DNA of 64,000 bases, from positions 186,001 through 250,000 of the forward strand of contig NZ_CAJQYY010000002.1 of assembly GCF_907164575.1 (NCBI RefSeq). The letters are read 5' to 3'. The notes beneath the pieces were generated by a model. That model worked only from the letters and a program-made list of their open reading frames with translations. It was not told where the DNA came from and made no database searches. Below are positions 27,636 through 39,433 of the stretch, piece by piece; positions within the stretch are counted from its first letter, which is position 1, and every line of letters begins with the position of its first letter. Position numbers and translations under genes: made by a program. Source of the stretch: Paraburkholderia gardini (lineage in GTDB: Bacteria; Pseudomonadota; Gammaproteobacteria; Burkholderiales; Burkholderiaceae).

Positions 27636-28508
27636 TCATTCCGATGGCTGCGGGCGGGCTTTGAGCGCGGTTTCCAGCGCGCTCAGCGCATCAGGCGCGG
27701 CATCGGTGATTGCCCACCAGACCATGCCGTCCTCACGCCAGTGGACGAGCGAATAACCGTCGCGCACCAGCGTCGCGCCAGCGGTTGAGGCCGCCCACGC
27801 GCCAGAATCGCCGCCCGCCCGGTCCGTGTCGGGAAACACGTACACGTCGATCACATGCTTGCGGTAACGATAGGTCAGCACCGCCACCCGCCTGTGGCCA
27901 AGGTAATCCAGCCGGCCGCCGGCCAGCGGAAAACCGCTCGCCGTGAGATCCACCACCGGTGGCGCATAGTCGAGCCTGCCGTTGAACCACGGCTTCACAG
28001 TGTGCTGATCCGTCGAAATGACGTCGATGTCGCGTCCCGACAGCTGCGCCCGGACGTGACTCGACACCAGTTCATCGACGAACGGGCTGACGTTGGCGGG
28101 ACGGCGCAACGTCAGCGTGACGCCGGCGACGGCCGCACACAGCGCGATGACCAGCACGGTCAGCCAGCCCGATCCGGCCGTCCTGCCGTTTGCCGCGCCG
28201 AACCCCATACCCACTGGCAGACGCAAACCGTCGAACCATGAAAACCGCCAGGCACGTCGGCGCGCACCCGCAGGCGGCGAAGCAGGTTCGATCGCCGGCA
28301 ATCCGGTGACGATACGCGCCCTGAGCACATCCGGCGCGCGATGGTAGCTGGCCTGACGGATCGTGCCCGCCAGTGCGCGCAGAATCTCCGTCTCGCGCTG
28401 GCAGGCCGCGCAACGGGCGACGTGCTGCTGCACGCGGCGTTCCTCGACCGGCGAAAGTTCGCGATCGACGCTGGCATCGATGAGCGGACGCACTTCGTTA
28501 CAGTCCAT
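27636..28508 (-). CDS. Anti-sigma factor with zinc-binding HC2 domain
   Basis: 290-residue single-pass membrane protein. The N-terminal ZAS/zf-HC2 domain has the HxxxCxxC motif (His29, Cys33, Cys36 in QQHVARCAACQRE) that binds the cognate sigma factor; a membrane helix lies at about 115-134; the ~150-residue periplasmic part is unlike known sensor domains I recognise. The gene begins inside the last codons of the upstream sigma gene (11-base overlap), so they form a coupled sigma/anti-sigma pair. The start MDCNEVRPLIDASVD is preceded by GGAGACGCC. Confidence 0.9.
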   Translation of the reverse strand: MDCNEVRPLIDASVDRELSPVEERRVQQHVARCAACQRETEILRALAGTIRQASYHRAPDVLRARIVTGLPAIEPASPPAGARRRAWRFSWFDGLRLPVGMGFGAANGRTAGSGWLTVLVIALCAAVAGVTLTLRRPANVSPFVDELVSSHVRAQLSGRDIDVISTDQHTVKPWFNGRLDYAPPVVDLTASGFPLAGGRLDYLGHRRVAVLTYRYRKHVIDVYVFPDTDRAGGDSGAWAASTAGATLVRDGYSLVHWREDGMVWWAITDAAPDALSALETALKARPQPSE

Positions 28509-29229
28509 CTGGCGTCTCCTGGTTCGCGCCGGCGGCCGCGGCGCCCGGATCGCCTGGCGTCCAGCCGGACGGCGGCGTATCGAGCGCATCCGCGCGTGCC
28601 GTCCGTGCACCTGGCGCGCGGTTGCGCGTGTCGTCGGTGTGGGTGCCCCCTGTCTTGCTGCCGCGCGCTTCCTGCGCGGCCAGCGCCACCGCCAGCCGGC
28701 GCCGGCCGCGTGCAAGCCTCGACATGACCGTCCCGACCGGCAGATCGGCGACGATCGCGATCTCGCGATAACTCAGTTCCTCCAGTTCCCGCAGGATCAA
28801 TACCTCGCGATACTCCACCGGCAGCTGCTCCAGCGCGACATGCACGCGCCGCGCGTCTTCCTCGCGGATCATCAGCGCCTGCGGATCGATGCTTGCCGGG
28901 CTCCAGCCGTCGAACACGGCCTCTTCGTGCGAATCGTCGAATTCGGCCACCTCACGCGAGCTCGCCCTTCTACGCCATTCCGTGTACCAGGTGCGCCGCA
29001 CGATCGCGAGCAGCCATGGCCGCGCATTGTCGCCACGGAACGTATCGAAGAAACGGAATGCGCGCATAAACGCTTCCTGGACGATGTCATCGGCATCGCT
29101 GGCATTGCCCGACAACCAGCGCGCGAGGTTGAAAGCGGCATCGAGATGCGGCAGCGCCAGTTCCCGAAAACGACGGCTGCGTTCGGCTTCGTCGTTTCTT
29201 CCGCTGCTGGTGGTATCGGTCTGGCGCAC
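28498..29229 (-). CDS. ECF-type RNA polymerase sigma factor
   Basis: 243 residues. Sigma region 2 spans roughly 17-85 (SDADDIVQEAFMRAFRF and WLLAIVRRTWYTEWRRR), region 4 spans about 110-170 (LPVEYREVLILRELEELSYREIAIVADLPVGTVMSRLARGR in two halves). A further ~60-residue Ala/Gly/Thr/Asp-rich tail follows region 4. The GTG at 29229 is chosen because GGAGGG stands 5 bases ahead; upstream residues in the open frame do not fit the family. Overlaps the anti-sigma gene, which likely controls it by sequestration. Oxidative or envelope stress are plausible triggers, not shown by the sequence. Confidence 0.9.
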   Translation of the reverse strand: MRQTDTTSSGRNDEAERSRRFRELALPHLDAAFNLARWLSGNASDADDIVQEAFMRAFRFFDTFRGDNARPWLLAIVRRTWYTEWRRRASSREVAEFDDSHEEAVFDGWSPASIDPQALMIREEDARRVHVALEQLPVEYREVLILRELEELSYREIAIVADLPVGTVMSRLARGRRRLAVALAAQEARGSKTGGTHTDDTRNRAPGARTARADALDTPPSGWTPGDPGAAAAGANQETPDGL

Positions 29230-29361
29230 GCGGGCCCTCCTGGCTTCACGGCTGCAATACGGGTCGCGCACCGACTTTATTCCCGCCTTCGCGACATTCC
29301 GGCAAAAATATCCGCCGACAGCCTCGCGGCGCGCCATCGGCGCAGCCGCGGCGCACTTTAA

Positions 29362-30273
29362 CTACGCCACGCCGCTCCAGTAGTCGTCGCGCGCGTAAAC
29401 GTCCTTCAGATAATCGATAAAGTAGCGCACCTTCGCCGGCACGTAGCGTTGCTGCGGATACACCGCGAGGATGTCGTAGTCGGGCAGCGCGAATTCGTCG
29501 AGCACGGTTTCCAGTTCGCCGCGCGCGAGCTGCTGCTGCACTTCCCACGTCGAGCGCCAGCCAAGGCCGAGTCCTTCCGACACCCAGCGATGCAGCAGTT
29601 CGCCGTCGTTGCAGTCGAGCGTGCCACCGACGCGCACCGTCGCGAGCTTGCCGTTACGCCGGAAATACCAGCCGCGGTTCTGGCCGCCCTGCAGATTAAA
29701 CGCAAGGCAGTTGTGCTGCGGCAGGTCTTCGAGCGTTTTCGGCCGACCATGTTGGCGGAAATACGCGGGCGTGCCGCACACGACGCGCCGGTTCGTCGCC
29801 AGTTTCACCGCGACGAAATTCGGATCGACGGCGCCGCCGATGCGGATCGACAGGTCGTACCCCTCGCGCACGAGATCGACCACGCGATCGGTCAGATTGA
29901 ACGACACCTGCAGCTCCGGCTTGCCGGCGAGAAATGCCGGCGCGAGCGGCGCCACGTGCTTGCGCCCGAAAGCGGCCGGCGCCGAGACGATCAGGTGGCC
30001 GCTCACCGCGCGCCGCCCCGCCGCCAGTTCGTTTTCGGCCTGGTCCCACTCGGTCAGGAGTCCCCGGCATCGCTCGAGAAACGCCGTGCCTTCCTCGCTG
30101 ACGACGAGCCGCCGCGTCGAGCGGTACATCAGCTTCACGCCGAGCCGCTTTTCGAGCGCGTCGATGCGCCGCCCGAGGATCACGGGCGATACGCCCTCCT
30201 CCAGCGCCGCGGCCGCGAGGCTTCCCGCGTCGGCGACGCGCACGAAGGTTTCGATCTGCTTGAAGCGGTCCAT
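29362..30273 (-). CDS. LysR family transcriptional regulator, probable regulator of gcl operon
   Basis: 303-residue LTTR: winged helix-turn-helix at residues 1-60 (MDRFKQIETFVRVADAGSL, PVILGRRIDALEKRLGVKL) and a periplasmic-binding-protein-like effector domain. The start at 30273 gives the canonical N-terminus; an upstream ATG (30309) adds 12 atypical residues. It is transcribed divergently from gcl with 211 bases between, the classic LysR arrangement, so control of glyoxylate carboligase is inferred. Effector unknown. Confidence 0.9.
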   Translation of the reverse strand: MDRFKQIETFVRVADAGSLAAAALEEGVSPVILGRRIDALEKRLGVKLMYRSTRRLVVSEEGTAFLERCRGLLTEWDQAENELAAGRRAVSGHLIVSAPAAFGRKHVAPLAPAFLAGKPELQVSFNLTDRVVDLVREGYDLSIRIGGAVDPNFVAVKLATNRRVVCGTPAYFRQHGRPKTLEDLPQHNCLAFNLQGGQNRGWYFRRNGKLATVRVGGTLDCNDGELLHRWVSEGLGLGWRSTWEVQQQLARGELETVLDEFALPDYDILAVYPQQRYVPAKVRYFIDYLKDVYARDDYWSGVA

Positions 30274-30484
30274 TTTCTGTCTCCTGTCGCTGTTTCGACA
30301 ACTTCCCACACCGCGCTCGCGGACAAACCCCGCAGAAACGGCATTCCATACTTTTTGTTTCGGAATAAGCGACCTGAACCGATCTTATCAAAACTTCGGG
30401 TGAAGCCTAAAGTGCATCTCAACAGCCTGCAACGGCTCGCCCGACGCAGTTCAGACAGCATTCAAAGACATTCAGGAGACATTC

Positions 30485-32260
<1,776 letters not shown>

Positions 32261-32305
32261 GCTTCTTCTTTTCAACTGACCGACCAGCCGGAAACCATTC
32301 GAATC

Positions 32306-33115
32306 ATGCCAAAATTTGCCGCCAATCTGACCATGCTGTTCAACGAAGTCCCGTTCCTCGACCGCTTCGCAGCGGCGGCGGACGCGGGCTTCAACGCCGT
32401 CGAATTCCTGTTCCCCTATCCGTTCAAGACAACCGAACTGGCCGAACGTCTTCAGCAGAACCGTCTGAAGCTCGTGCTGCACAACCTGCCCGCGGGCAAC
32501 TGGGAAGCAGGAGAGCGCGGTATCGCGTGTCTGCCGGACCGGGTCGGCGAATTCCAGGAAGGCGTCGGGCGCGCGATCGAATACGCGAAGGCGCTGAAGG
32601 TGCCGCAACTGAACTGCCTCGTCGGCATTCCGGTGGCCGGCATCGACGCGGACAAGGCGCGCTCGACGATCGTCGACAACCTGCGTTTTGCCGCTGATGC
32701 GCTGAAGAAAGAAGGCATCCGGCTGCTGGTCGAGCCATGCAACTCGTACGATATTCCCGGCTTCGCGCTGAACCGTTCGTCGGAAGGTCTCGACGTGATT
32801 CGCGCTGTCGGTTCGGACAACCTGTTCCTGCAATACGACATCTATCACATGCAGCGCATGGAAGGCGAACTCGCGGCGACGATCAAAAAGAACCTGCCGC
32901 AGATCGCACACATCCAGCTCGCCGACAACCCCGGCCGCAACGAACCGGGCACCGGCGAAATCAACTACCCGTTCCTGTTCGAACTGCTCGACTCGCTGGG
33001 CTACGCAGGCTACATCGGCTGCGAATACAAGCCGCGCACGACGACCGCCGCCGGGCTCGACTGGGTCCAGCGCATCGCCGGCCAGGCACGCGGCGCGGCG
33101 CACGTCGCGGCCTAG
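32306..33115 (+). CDS. hyi: Hydroxypyruvate isomerase
   Basis: TIM-barrel enzyme interconverting hydroxypyruvate and tartronate semialdehyde. 269 residues starting MPKFAANLTMLFNEVPFLDRF. Metal-ligand glutamates lie in LLVEPCNSYDIPGF and YIGCEYKPR. It sits 45 bases after gcl and 51 before glxR, so all three enzymes of the glyoxylate-to-glycerate route are encoded together. Confidence 0.95.
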   Translation: MPKFAANLTMLFNEVPFLDRFAAAADAGFNAVEFLFPYPFKTTELAERLQQNRLKLVLHNLPAGNWEAGERGIACLPDRVGEFQEGVGRAIEYAKALKVPQLNCLVGIPVAGIDADKARSTIVDNLRFAADALKKEGIRLLVEPCNSYDIPGFALNRSSEGLDVIRAVGSDNLFLQYDIYHMQRMEGELAATIKKNLPQIAHIQLADNPGRNEPGTGEINYPFLFELLDSLGYAGYIGCEYKPRTTTAAGLDWVQRIAGQARGAAHVAA

Positions 33116-33166
33116 AGGTCAGCGCACGGTTTCAAACGATCAACCCGGTATCACGGAGATACATCA

Positions 33167-34075
33167 ATGGCAAAAATCGGTTTCATCGGTCTCGGCATCA
33201 TGGGCGCGCATATGGCGCGCAATCTCATCAAGGGCGGTCACACGCTGATCGTCAACGGCGCGTATCCGGTGCCTGACGATCTGCGCACGCAGACCACGGT
33301 CGTCGAGAGTTCGACCGCCGTCGCGAAAGCCGCCGACATCGTCATCTCGATGGTGCCTGACACGCCCGACGTGGCCAACGTGCTGTTCGCCGACGATGGC
33401 GTCGCGAACGGTCTCACGAAAGGCAAACTCGTCATCGACATGAGCTCGATTTCGCCGCTCGAAACCCAGGCGTTCGCGAAGAAGATCAACGCACTCGGTT
33501 GCGATTACCTCGACGCGCCGGTATCGGGCGGTGAGGTCGGCGCACGTGAAGCGACGCTGACGATCATGGTGGGCGGTTCGCAGAAATCGTTCGACATCGC
33601 GAAGCCGCTGTTCGACCTGATGGGCAAGAACGTCTCGCTTATCGGCGACAACGGTGCGGGCCAGACGTGCAAGGTCGCGAACCAGATCATCGTCGCGCTG
33701 AACATCGAGGCGGTTGCCGAAGCACTGCTGTTTGCCGCGCGTTCGGGCGCCGATCCGGAACGCGTGCGCAAGGCCCTGATGGGTGGCTTCGCCTCGTCGC
33801 GCATTCTCGAAGTGCACGGCGAGCGCATGACGAAGCGTACGTTCGATCCGGGCTTTCGCATCGAGCTGCATCAAAAGGACCTGAACCTCGCACTCGATGG
33901 CGCGCGCAAGCTCGGTATCGCGCTGCCCCACACCGCGAGCGCGCAGCAACTGTTCAGCGTGTGCGTGGCAAACGGCGGCAAGGCATGGGATCACTCGGCG
34001 ATGGTGCGCGCGCTGGAAATCATGGCGAACTTCGAAGTGGCGCAGGCCCCCGGCAAGGAAGCGAAAGCGGCCTGA
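33167..34075 (+). CDS. glxR: 2-hydroxy-3-oxopropionate (tartronate semialdehyde) reductase
   Basis: NAD(P)H-dependent beta-hydroxyacid dehydrogenase making glycerate. 302 residues; cofactor motif GLGIMGAHMARNL near the start, DAPVSGGEVGAREATLTIMVGG in two parts, and the catalytic lysine in GAGQTCKVANQIIVALN. GarR is an alternative name for the same activity; the gcl-hyi context favours GlxR. A glycerate kinase gene is not in the window. Confidence 0.94.
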   Translation: MAKIGFIGLGIMGAHMARNLIKGGHTLIVNGAYPVPDDLRTQTTVVESSTAVAKAADIVISMVPDTPDVANVLFADDGVANGLTKGKLVIDMSSISPLETQAFAKKINALGCDYLDAPVSGGEVGAREATLTIMVGGSQKSFDIAKPLFDLMGKNVSLIGDNGAGQTCKVANQIIVALNIEAVAEALLFAARSGADPERVRKALMGGFASSRILEVHGERMTKRTFDPGFRIELHQKDLNLALDGARKLGIALPHTASAQQLFSVCVANGGKAWDHSAMVRALEIMANFEVAQAPGKEAKAA

Positions 34076-34527
34076 TTCACGACGTTTTCTCCAAAGGCCC
34101 GTTAGCGTGCGTGTGCGTCAGGTTCGCGGCGCTGGCGGGTCGAGATATATCGTAGTGGCACAACATGGCCGCCGCCACTCGCGCGGCGGCCAGATCAGTG
34201 GGGCGCTTTGTCCGCTGCGCGGCACGCGTGACGGGTGAGGCAAATCGAGCCGCTCTGGGCTGAGAGCGGCCAGTGGGGTCCGCAGCGGCGCCCGGCGATG
34301 CCGGGGAAGCCTTGGTCGGTCAGACGTCGTCGTCGGGTGTCCGGCTGTCGGATTTCATGTTTTTCCACGCGCGCTCCCGGCCCTCATGGCCGGACCGTCC
34401 GCCTTCATCTTTTTTGACAAACCTCCCGTCATTCTTTCTTACCATTGACCGGTTCTATCTGGTTGTCTTGCGATCAGATTCCCAGGGGGCTGCATGCGCC
34501 CTCTTCATCACGTCAGGAGAACGATCG
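34076..34527. other. Intergenic region between glxR and the BON-LysM gene
   Basis: 452 bases without a convincing gene. A GC-rich hairpin GGCCGCCGC/GCGGCGGCC (34167-34191) follows glxR but lacks a T run. A TTGACA (34414-34419) lies 110 bases before the next gene and may be a -35 box; the -10 is not clear. Nothing else recognisable. Confidence 0.45.
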
Positions 34528-35028
34528 ATGGGTATGCTCAGTTTCATCAAGGACGCCGGCGAAAAACTGTTCGGCACGGCAGCGGCACCGGCTCAAGCCG
34601 CTCAGGCAGATCCAGCGGCGGCACCCGTGGATATCGCCACGCTGAACAGGATTGCCGGCGACGCCATCGCGAACTACATCAAGGTTCAGGGCCTGAAGGC
34701 CACCAGCCTGCAGGTCACGTACGACGGCGCGAGCCATACCGTCACCGTTTCGGGCGAAGCGCCTGACCAGGCGACGAAAGAAAAAATCCTCGTCGCGGCC
34801 GGCAACGTGCACAACGTCGAAAAGGTGGACGATCAGCTCACGGTCACCCGTCCGGCGCCGGAAGCCCGGTTCCACACGGTCGTCTCCGGCGACAACCTGT
34901 GGAAGATCGCGGAAAAATATTACGGCAGCGGCGCGAAAAACGACGTGATCTTTCAGGCGAATACACCGATGCTGAAGAGTCCGGACAGGATCTATCCGGG
35001 TCAGGTGCTGGTGATTCCCGCTGTGTAA
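34528..35028 (+). CDS. BON-LysM domain protein (Kbp/YgaU-like)
   Basis: 166 residues without a signal peptide. The N-terminal MGMLSFIKDAGEKLFG matches E. coli Kbp (YgaU), a soluble potassium-binding protein. A BON domain covers about 45-110 (ASHTVTVSGEAPDQATKEKIL, GNVHNVEKVDDQL) and a LysM domain the last 55 residues (FHTVVSGDNLWKIAEKYYG, ANTPMLKSPDRIYPGQVLVIP). The start follows AGGAGA at 34515. Monocistronic; ends at a bidirectional terminator shared with the asparaginase gene. Confidence 0.88.
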   Translation: MGMLSFIKDAGEKLFGTAAAPAQAAQADPAAAPVDIATLNRIAGDAIANYIKVQGLKATSLQVTYDGASHTVTVSGEAPDQATKEKILVAAGNVHNVEKVDDQLTVTRPAPEARFHTVVSGDNLWKIAEKYYGSGAKNDVIFQANTPMLKSPDRIYPGQVLVIPAV

Positions 35029-35068
35029 GGTTGCTTCGATACGTTACGTCGAACATGACGTAAACAAA

Positions 35069-35107
35069 AAACGCGGCGGTCCAGGTCGAACCTGCACCGC
35101 CGCGTTT
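35069..35107. terminator. Bidirectional terminator between the LysM gene and asparaginase
   Basis: Arms AAACGCGGCGGT (35069-35080) and ACCGCCGCGTTT (35096-35107) continue inward as CAGGT-CGA-ACCTG after one C-C mismatch. A run of A on the left and T on the right suit termination in both directions for the convergent genes. Confidence 0.75.
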
Positions 35108-35264
35108 CATCGATACGTCATATGGCGTGCGTGATGATTCCTGCCGTGGACGTCGTTGGCGATCGCGCCGGCGAGCGTCACGAATTGCATGCCGGGCGTG
35201 ACCGGTAGCATCCAGTCGCGTGGATTACCTCACAGACGGCCAAACCTCGCGACGTGCCCGCCGC

Positions 35265-36296
35265 TCAATAGGTATCGAAAGCGCGCTGCAGCACGACCGG
35301 GCCGGTTGCGCCGGCGGCGAGCGCCAGCATCAGCAGCACGCGCGACTTGTACGGATTCAGCCCGTTCGCGGCGACAAAACCGAGCGTGTCGTCGGGTGCG
35401 GCGCCGTTGCGCATCACGTGACCGGCGCCGACCCGCGACGCGCGCACGACGGCCACGCCCTGCGACACGGCATCCGCGAGTGCCAGCTGGATCGACGCAT
35501 GGATCGAGCCGTTCCCGGTGCCCGCGACCACGATGCCGCGCACACCCGCCGCGACAAACGCATCGACGGCCACGCGCGACGCGCCCGCGTAACTCGTGAC
35601 GATCTCGACGTCGGGCCATTGCGCGCCGATCACGAATTCGGTGGCGATCGTATGCACACGCACGACGCCGCGCTGAAACTCGACCTGCCCGTCCTGCACC
35701 CAACCCAGCGCGCCGACTTCGGGCGACTGGAAGGCGTCGACGGCGAACGTGCTGGTTTTCACGACGTCGCGCGCGCTGTGGATCCGGTTATTGACCGCGA
35801 CGAGCACGCCCTGCCCGTGCGCCGAGGCGCTGGCAGCCACGACGACCGCGTTCAGCAGGTTCAGCGGTCCATCGGCGGAGAGTGCCGTGGAGGGCCGCAT
35901 GGCGGCGGTCAGTACGACCGGTTTCGTGCTCTTCACGGTGAGATGCAGCAGATACGCGGTCTCTTCGAGTGTATCGGTGCCGTGCGTGATGACGACGCCG
36001 TCGATGTCGTCCGCGGCGAGCAGCGTGTTCACCCGTTGCGCGAGCGTGGTCCACAGCGCGAGCGCCATGTCCTTGCTGTCGATGCTGGCAACCTGTTCGG
36101 CTTGCACCTGCGCCAAGCCCGCCAGCGCCGGCACCGCCGCGAGCAGCCGGTCGACGCCGACCACGCCCGCCTGATAACCGGCGGTATTCGTGGCATCGGC
36201 GGCGGAACCCGCGATCGTGCCGCCCGTCGCGAGCACGGCAATGCGCGGCAGACCGCTTGACGGCGCCGCGCCGGAGGAAGAAGTGGAAGTATTCAT
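35265..36296 (-). CDS. L-asparaginase (type II family)
   Basis: Hydrolyses asparagine to aspartate and ammonia. 343 residues with the two catalytic threonine regions VLATGGTIAGSA near 21-32 and VITHGTDTLEETAYLLH near 100. The N-terminal 18 residues are Ser/Thr-rich and do not form a clear signal peptide, so the enzyme may be cytoplasmic. The start 36296 is preferred to 36353 since it gives the family length. Convergent with the LysM gene; its own promoter lies in the gap to cysB. Confidence 0.92.
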   Translation of the reverse strand: MNTSTSSSGAAPSSGLPRIAVLATGGTIAGSAADATNTAGYQAGVVGVDRLLAAVPALAGLAQVQAEQVASIDSKDMALALWTTLAQRVNTLLAADDIDGVVITHGTDTLEETAYLLHLTVKSTKPVVLTAAMRPSTALSADGPLNLLNAVVVAASASAHGQGVLVAVNNRIHSARDVVKTSTFAVDAFQSPEVGALGWVQDGQVEFQRGVVRVHTIATEFVIGAQWPDVEIVTSYAGASRVAVDAFVAAGVRGIVVAGTGNGSIHASIQLALADAVSQGVAVVRASRVGAGHVMRNGAAPDDTLGFVAANGLNPYKSRVLLMLALAAGATGPVVLQRAFDTY

Positions 36297-36396
36297 GGCG
36301 GCGATTGTAAGCGATGCGCGGCGCGGTTCCACACGGCGTATGCCCGACCGCACGGACGCATTATTGCGCCATCGCCATCCTCGCCGCGAATGCCCG

Positions 36397-37323
36397 TCAG
36401 GCTGCCTCGCGCAGCTGCGCCGCGATTTCCGTTTCGTTCAGTTGCGGCGCGAACATTTCGATCAGCCGGTACGCGTACGCCCGCAGGAACGCGCCCTTGC
36501 GCAGACCGACGCGCGTCGTGCTCGCCTCGAACAGATGCTGCGTATCGAGCGCGACAAGCTCCGTGTCGCGCTTCGCGTCGTAGGCCATCGCCGCGACGAT
36601 GCCGATGCCCATGCCGAGTTCGACGTACGTCTTGATCACGTCGGCGTCGATCGCGGTCAGCACGACGTCGGGCATCGCGCCTGCTTTCGCGAACGCCTGG
36701 TCGATGTGCGAGCGGCCCGTGAAATCCTGATCGTAGGTGACGATCGGGAATTCGGCGATTTCGTCGAGCGTCAGGTTCGGCCGGCCGACGAGCGGATGGT
36801 CCTTCGGCACCACCACGACGTGATGCCACGAGTAGCACGGGAACGTGACGATGTCCGGATAGCGGTCGAGCGCTTCAGTCGAAATGCCGATGTCCGCTTC
36901 GCCGTTGATGATCATCTGCGCGATCTGCTGCGGACTGCCCTGACGCAGCGCGAGATGCACCTTCGGAAATACTGCCGTGAACTGGCGGATCACCTTCGGC
37001 AGCGCGTAGCGCGCCTGCGTGTGCGTCGTGGCGACGACCAGATGGCCGCTGTCCTGATCGGCGAACTGACGCGCGACGCGGCGCAGGTTCTCCGCGTCGA
37101 GCAGCATGCGCTCGATCAGCTGATGCACCGCCTTGCCCGGCTCGGTCAGCCCTGTCAGCCGCTTGCCCCGACGGATGAAAATGTCGACGCCGAGTTCGTC
37201 CTCGAGATCCTTGATCTGTTTCGATACGCCCGACTGCGACGTGTAAAGCACGTTCGCCACTTCGGTCAGGTTCATGTTCTGGCGCACCGCTTCGCGCACA
37301 AAACGCAGTTGCTGGAAATTCAT
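36397..37323 (-). CDS. cysB: CysB-type LysR regulator of sulfur assimilation
   Basis: 308 residues, very close in pattern to CysB: MNFQQLRFVREAVRQNMNLTEVANVL, YTSQSGVSKQIKDLEDELG (HTH) and TTHTQARYALPKVI in the sulfate/acetylserine pocket. In other bacteria CysB activates sulfate uptake genes with N-acetylserine as inducer. Lies 64 bases after cysA, at the end of the sbp-cysTWA-cysB array, which supports the name. SsuR/Cbl homologues are similar, but this location favours CysB. Confidence 0.92.
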   Translation of the reverse strand: MNFQQLRFVREAVRQNMNLTEVANVLYTSQSGVSKQIKDLEDELGVDIFIRRGKRLTGLTEPGKAVHQLIERMLLDAENLRRVARQFADQDSGHLVVATTHTQARYALPKVIRQFTAVFPKVHLALRQGSPQQIAQMIINGEADIGISTEALDRYPDIVTFPCYSWHHVVVVPKDHPLVGRPNLTLDEIAEFPIVTYDQDFTGRSHIDQAFAKAGAMPDVVLTAIDADVIKTYVELGMGIGIVAAMAYDAKRDTELVALDTQHLFEASTTRVGLRKGAFLRAYAYRLIEMFAPQLNETEIAAQLREAA

Positions 37324-37387
37324 GTTCTCGTCCCGGGTTGAACCGAAGTCAGGTTGGGTTAATTCATGTGCATGGGGGCATTCGTGA

Positions 37388-38446
37388 TCAGGGTGCGGGA
37401 AACACGCGCAGGGCGCGCGGCACGGCCGTCACGCCGTCGCCGATGTTCAGCCGCAGTTCACGCCACGCCTCGCGGTCGAGCTCGGCCTCGAGCACCCGGC
37501 CTCCGTGTCCCTCAAGCTCGACGCGCACCGAACCGCCCAGCGTCACGACCCGCCGCACGCCGACCGTGATGCCGTCGCGATGGCTGTCCGCCTCCGGATA
37601 CAACGCGATGTCATGCGGGCGCACATACGCGAACGCCGGGCCTTCGAAGCCCGCCGCCACGGAAACCGGCAACGCCGCGCCGTCGACCACGAATCCGCCG
37701 CCATCCACCTTGCCGTGCAGACGGTTCGCCGCGCCGAGGAATTCGTAGACGAACGATGTCTGCGGATGGTCGTACACGTCCTGCGGGCTGCCGACCTGCT
37801 CCACGTGTCCGCGATTCAGCACGACGATGCGGTCGGCTACTTCGAGCGCTTCTTCCTGGTCGTGCGTGACGAAAATCGTCGAGATATGCAGGTCGTCGTG
37901 CAGACGCCGCAGCCAGCTGCGCAGCTCCTTGCGCACTTTCGCGTCGAGCGCGCCGAACGGCTCGTCGAGCAGCAGCACTTTCGGTTCGACAGCCAGCGCG
38001 CGTGCGAGCGCGATCCGCTGACGCTGTCCACCCGAGAGTTCCGACGGAAAGCGTTGCGCGAGCCAGTCGAGCTGCACGAGCTTCAGCAGTTCATGCACTT
38101 TCTCGCGAATCACCGCTTCCGACGGCCGCTCCCTGCGCGGCTTGACCCTGAGACCAAACGCGACGTTTTCGAACACCGTCATATGACGGAACAGCGCGTA
38201 ATGCTGGAACACGAAGCCGACCTGACGCTCACGCGCGCCGACCGCGGCGACATCCTGGCCTTGCAGCACGACCTGGCCGGCGTCGGCATATTCGAGCCCG
38301 GCAATCACCCGCAGCAGCGTGGTCTTGCCACACCCCGAAGGCCCGAGCAGCGCGACGAGTTCGCCCGGCGGAAAATCGAGTGATACGTTATCGAGCGCGG
38401 TGAAATCGCCAAAACGCTTCTGCAGGTTACGAACGGTGATGCCCAT
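37388..38446 (-). CDS. cysA: Sulfate/thiosulfate ABC transporter ATP-binding protein
   Basis: 352 residues: ABC domain with Walker A GPSGCGKT (35-42), signature LSGGQRQR and Walker [17 protein letters not shown], then a TOBE regulatory domain ([27 protein letters not shown]). It energises the CysT/CysW permease at the inner membrane. Starts 12 bases after cysW. Confidence 0.96.
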   Translation of the reverse strand: MGITVRNLQKRFGDFTALDNVSLDFPPGELVALLGPSGCGKTTLLRVIAGLEYADAGQVVLQGQDVAAVGARERQVGFVFQHYALFRHMTVFENVAFGLRVKPRRERPSEAVIREKVHELLKLVQLDWLAQRFPSELSGGQRQRIALARALAVEPKVLLLDEPFGALDAKVRKELRSWLRRLHDDLHISTIFVTHDQEEALEVADRIVVLNRGHVEQVGSPQDVYDHPQTSFVYEFLGAANRLHGKVDGGGFVVDGAALPVSVAAGFEGPAFAYVRPHDIALYPEADSHRDGITVGVRRVVTLGGSVRVELEGHGGRVLEAELDREAWRELRLNIGDGVTAVPRALRVFPAP

Positions 38447-38458
38447 GTGCTGCTCTCC

Positions 38459-39433
38459 TTACTGAACCGGACGGCCGGCCGCATGCGACGGCACCGGCGC
38501 CGGCGACAGGGTGACGGGGCCGGCGTACGCGGGTACGGCCCGCGCATCGGCCTGTTCCGCCGACAGATGACGTTCCGCGAGCAGCTTCAGGGCCAGCGTG
38601 ACGAGCGCCAGCAGCGCGAGCACGGAGGCCACGGCGAACGCCGCGGAAAAGTTGTATTCGTTGTAGAGAATCTCGACGTGCAGCGGCATCGTGTCGGTCT
38701 GCCCGCGAATATGGCCCGACACCACCGATACCGCGCCGAACTCGCCCATCGCGCGCGCGTTACAGAGAATCACGCCGTACAGCAGTCCCCAGCGCACATT
38801 CGGCAGCGTGACGCGGCGGAAAATCTGCCAGCCCGATGCGCCGAGCACATGGGCGGCTTCTTCTTCGTCGTTGCCCTGCGCCTGCATCAGCGGAATCAGC
38901 TCGCGCGCGACGAACGGGAACGTAACGAAGATCGTCGCGAGCACGATGCCCGGCACGGCGAAGATGATCTGCACGTTGTGATCCTGGAGCCACGGCCCGA
39001 ACCAGCCCTGCGCGCCGAACATCAGCACGTAGACCAGACCCGAGATCACCGGCGACACGGAGAACGGCAAGTCGATCAGCGTCGTGAGGAGCGCCTTGCC
39101 GCGGAATTCGAACTTCGCGATACACCACGATGCGGCAAGCCCGAACACGAGATTGAGCGGCACGGCGATTGCCGCGGTGATCACGGTGAGCTTGATGGCC
39201 GACAGCGCATCCGGATCGGCAAGCGCTTCGAAATAGAAGCCGACACCCTTGCTGAACGCCTGATAGAACACCGCCGCGAGCGGCACGACGAGAAAGAGCG
39301 CGAGAAACAGCAGCGCAACGCCGATCAGCAGCCAGCGCACGGCGCGTCTTTCCGTCACCGGATCGGGGCGACGGCGCACTGCTTCGGCCTTGAGCGGGTT
39401 AGCCGGGACTGTCGTCACGGAATCGCGGCTCAT
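38459..39433 (-). CDS. cysW: Sulfate ABC transporter permease CysW
   Basis: 324-residue inner-membrane subunit with six helices. The permease motif [34 protein letters not shown] (in its EAA loop) contacts CysA. The first ~55 residues are polar and Pro/Arg-rich before helix 1. The ATG at 39433 overlaps the cysT stop by four bases, giving translational coupling; the frame is open upstream but inside cysT. Confidence 0.95.
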   Translation of the reverse strand: MSRDSVTTVPANPLKAEAVRRRPDPVTERRAVRWLLIGVALLFLALFLVVPLAAVFYQAFSKGVGFYFEALADPDALSAIKLTVITAAIAVPLNLVFGLAASWCIAKFEFRGKALLTTLIDLPFSVSPVISGLVYVLMFGAQGWFGPWLQDHNVQIIFAVPGIVLATIFVTFPFVARELIPLMQAQGNDEEEAAHVLGASGWQIFRRVTLPNVRWGLLYGVILCNARAMGEFGAVSVVSGHIRGQTDTMPLHVEILYNEYNFSAAFAVASVLALLALVTLALKLLAERHLSAEQADARAVPAYAGPVTLSPAPVPSHAAGRPVQ

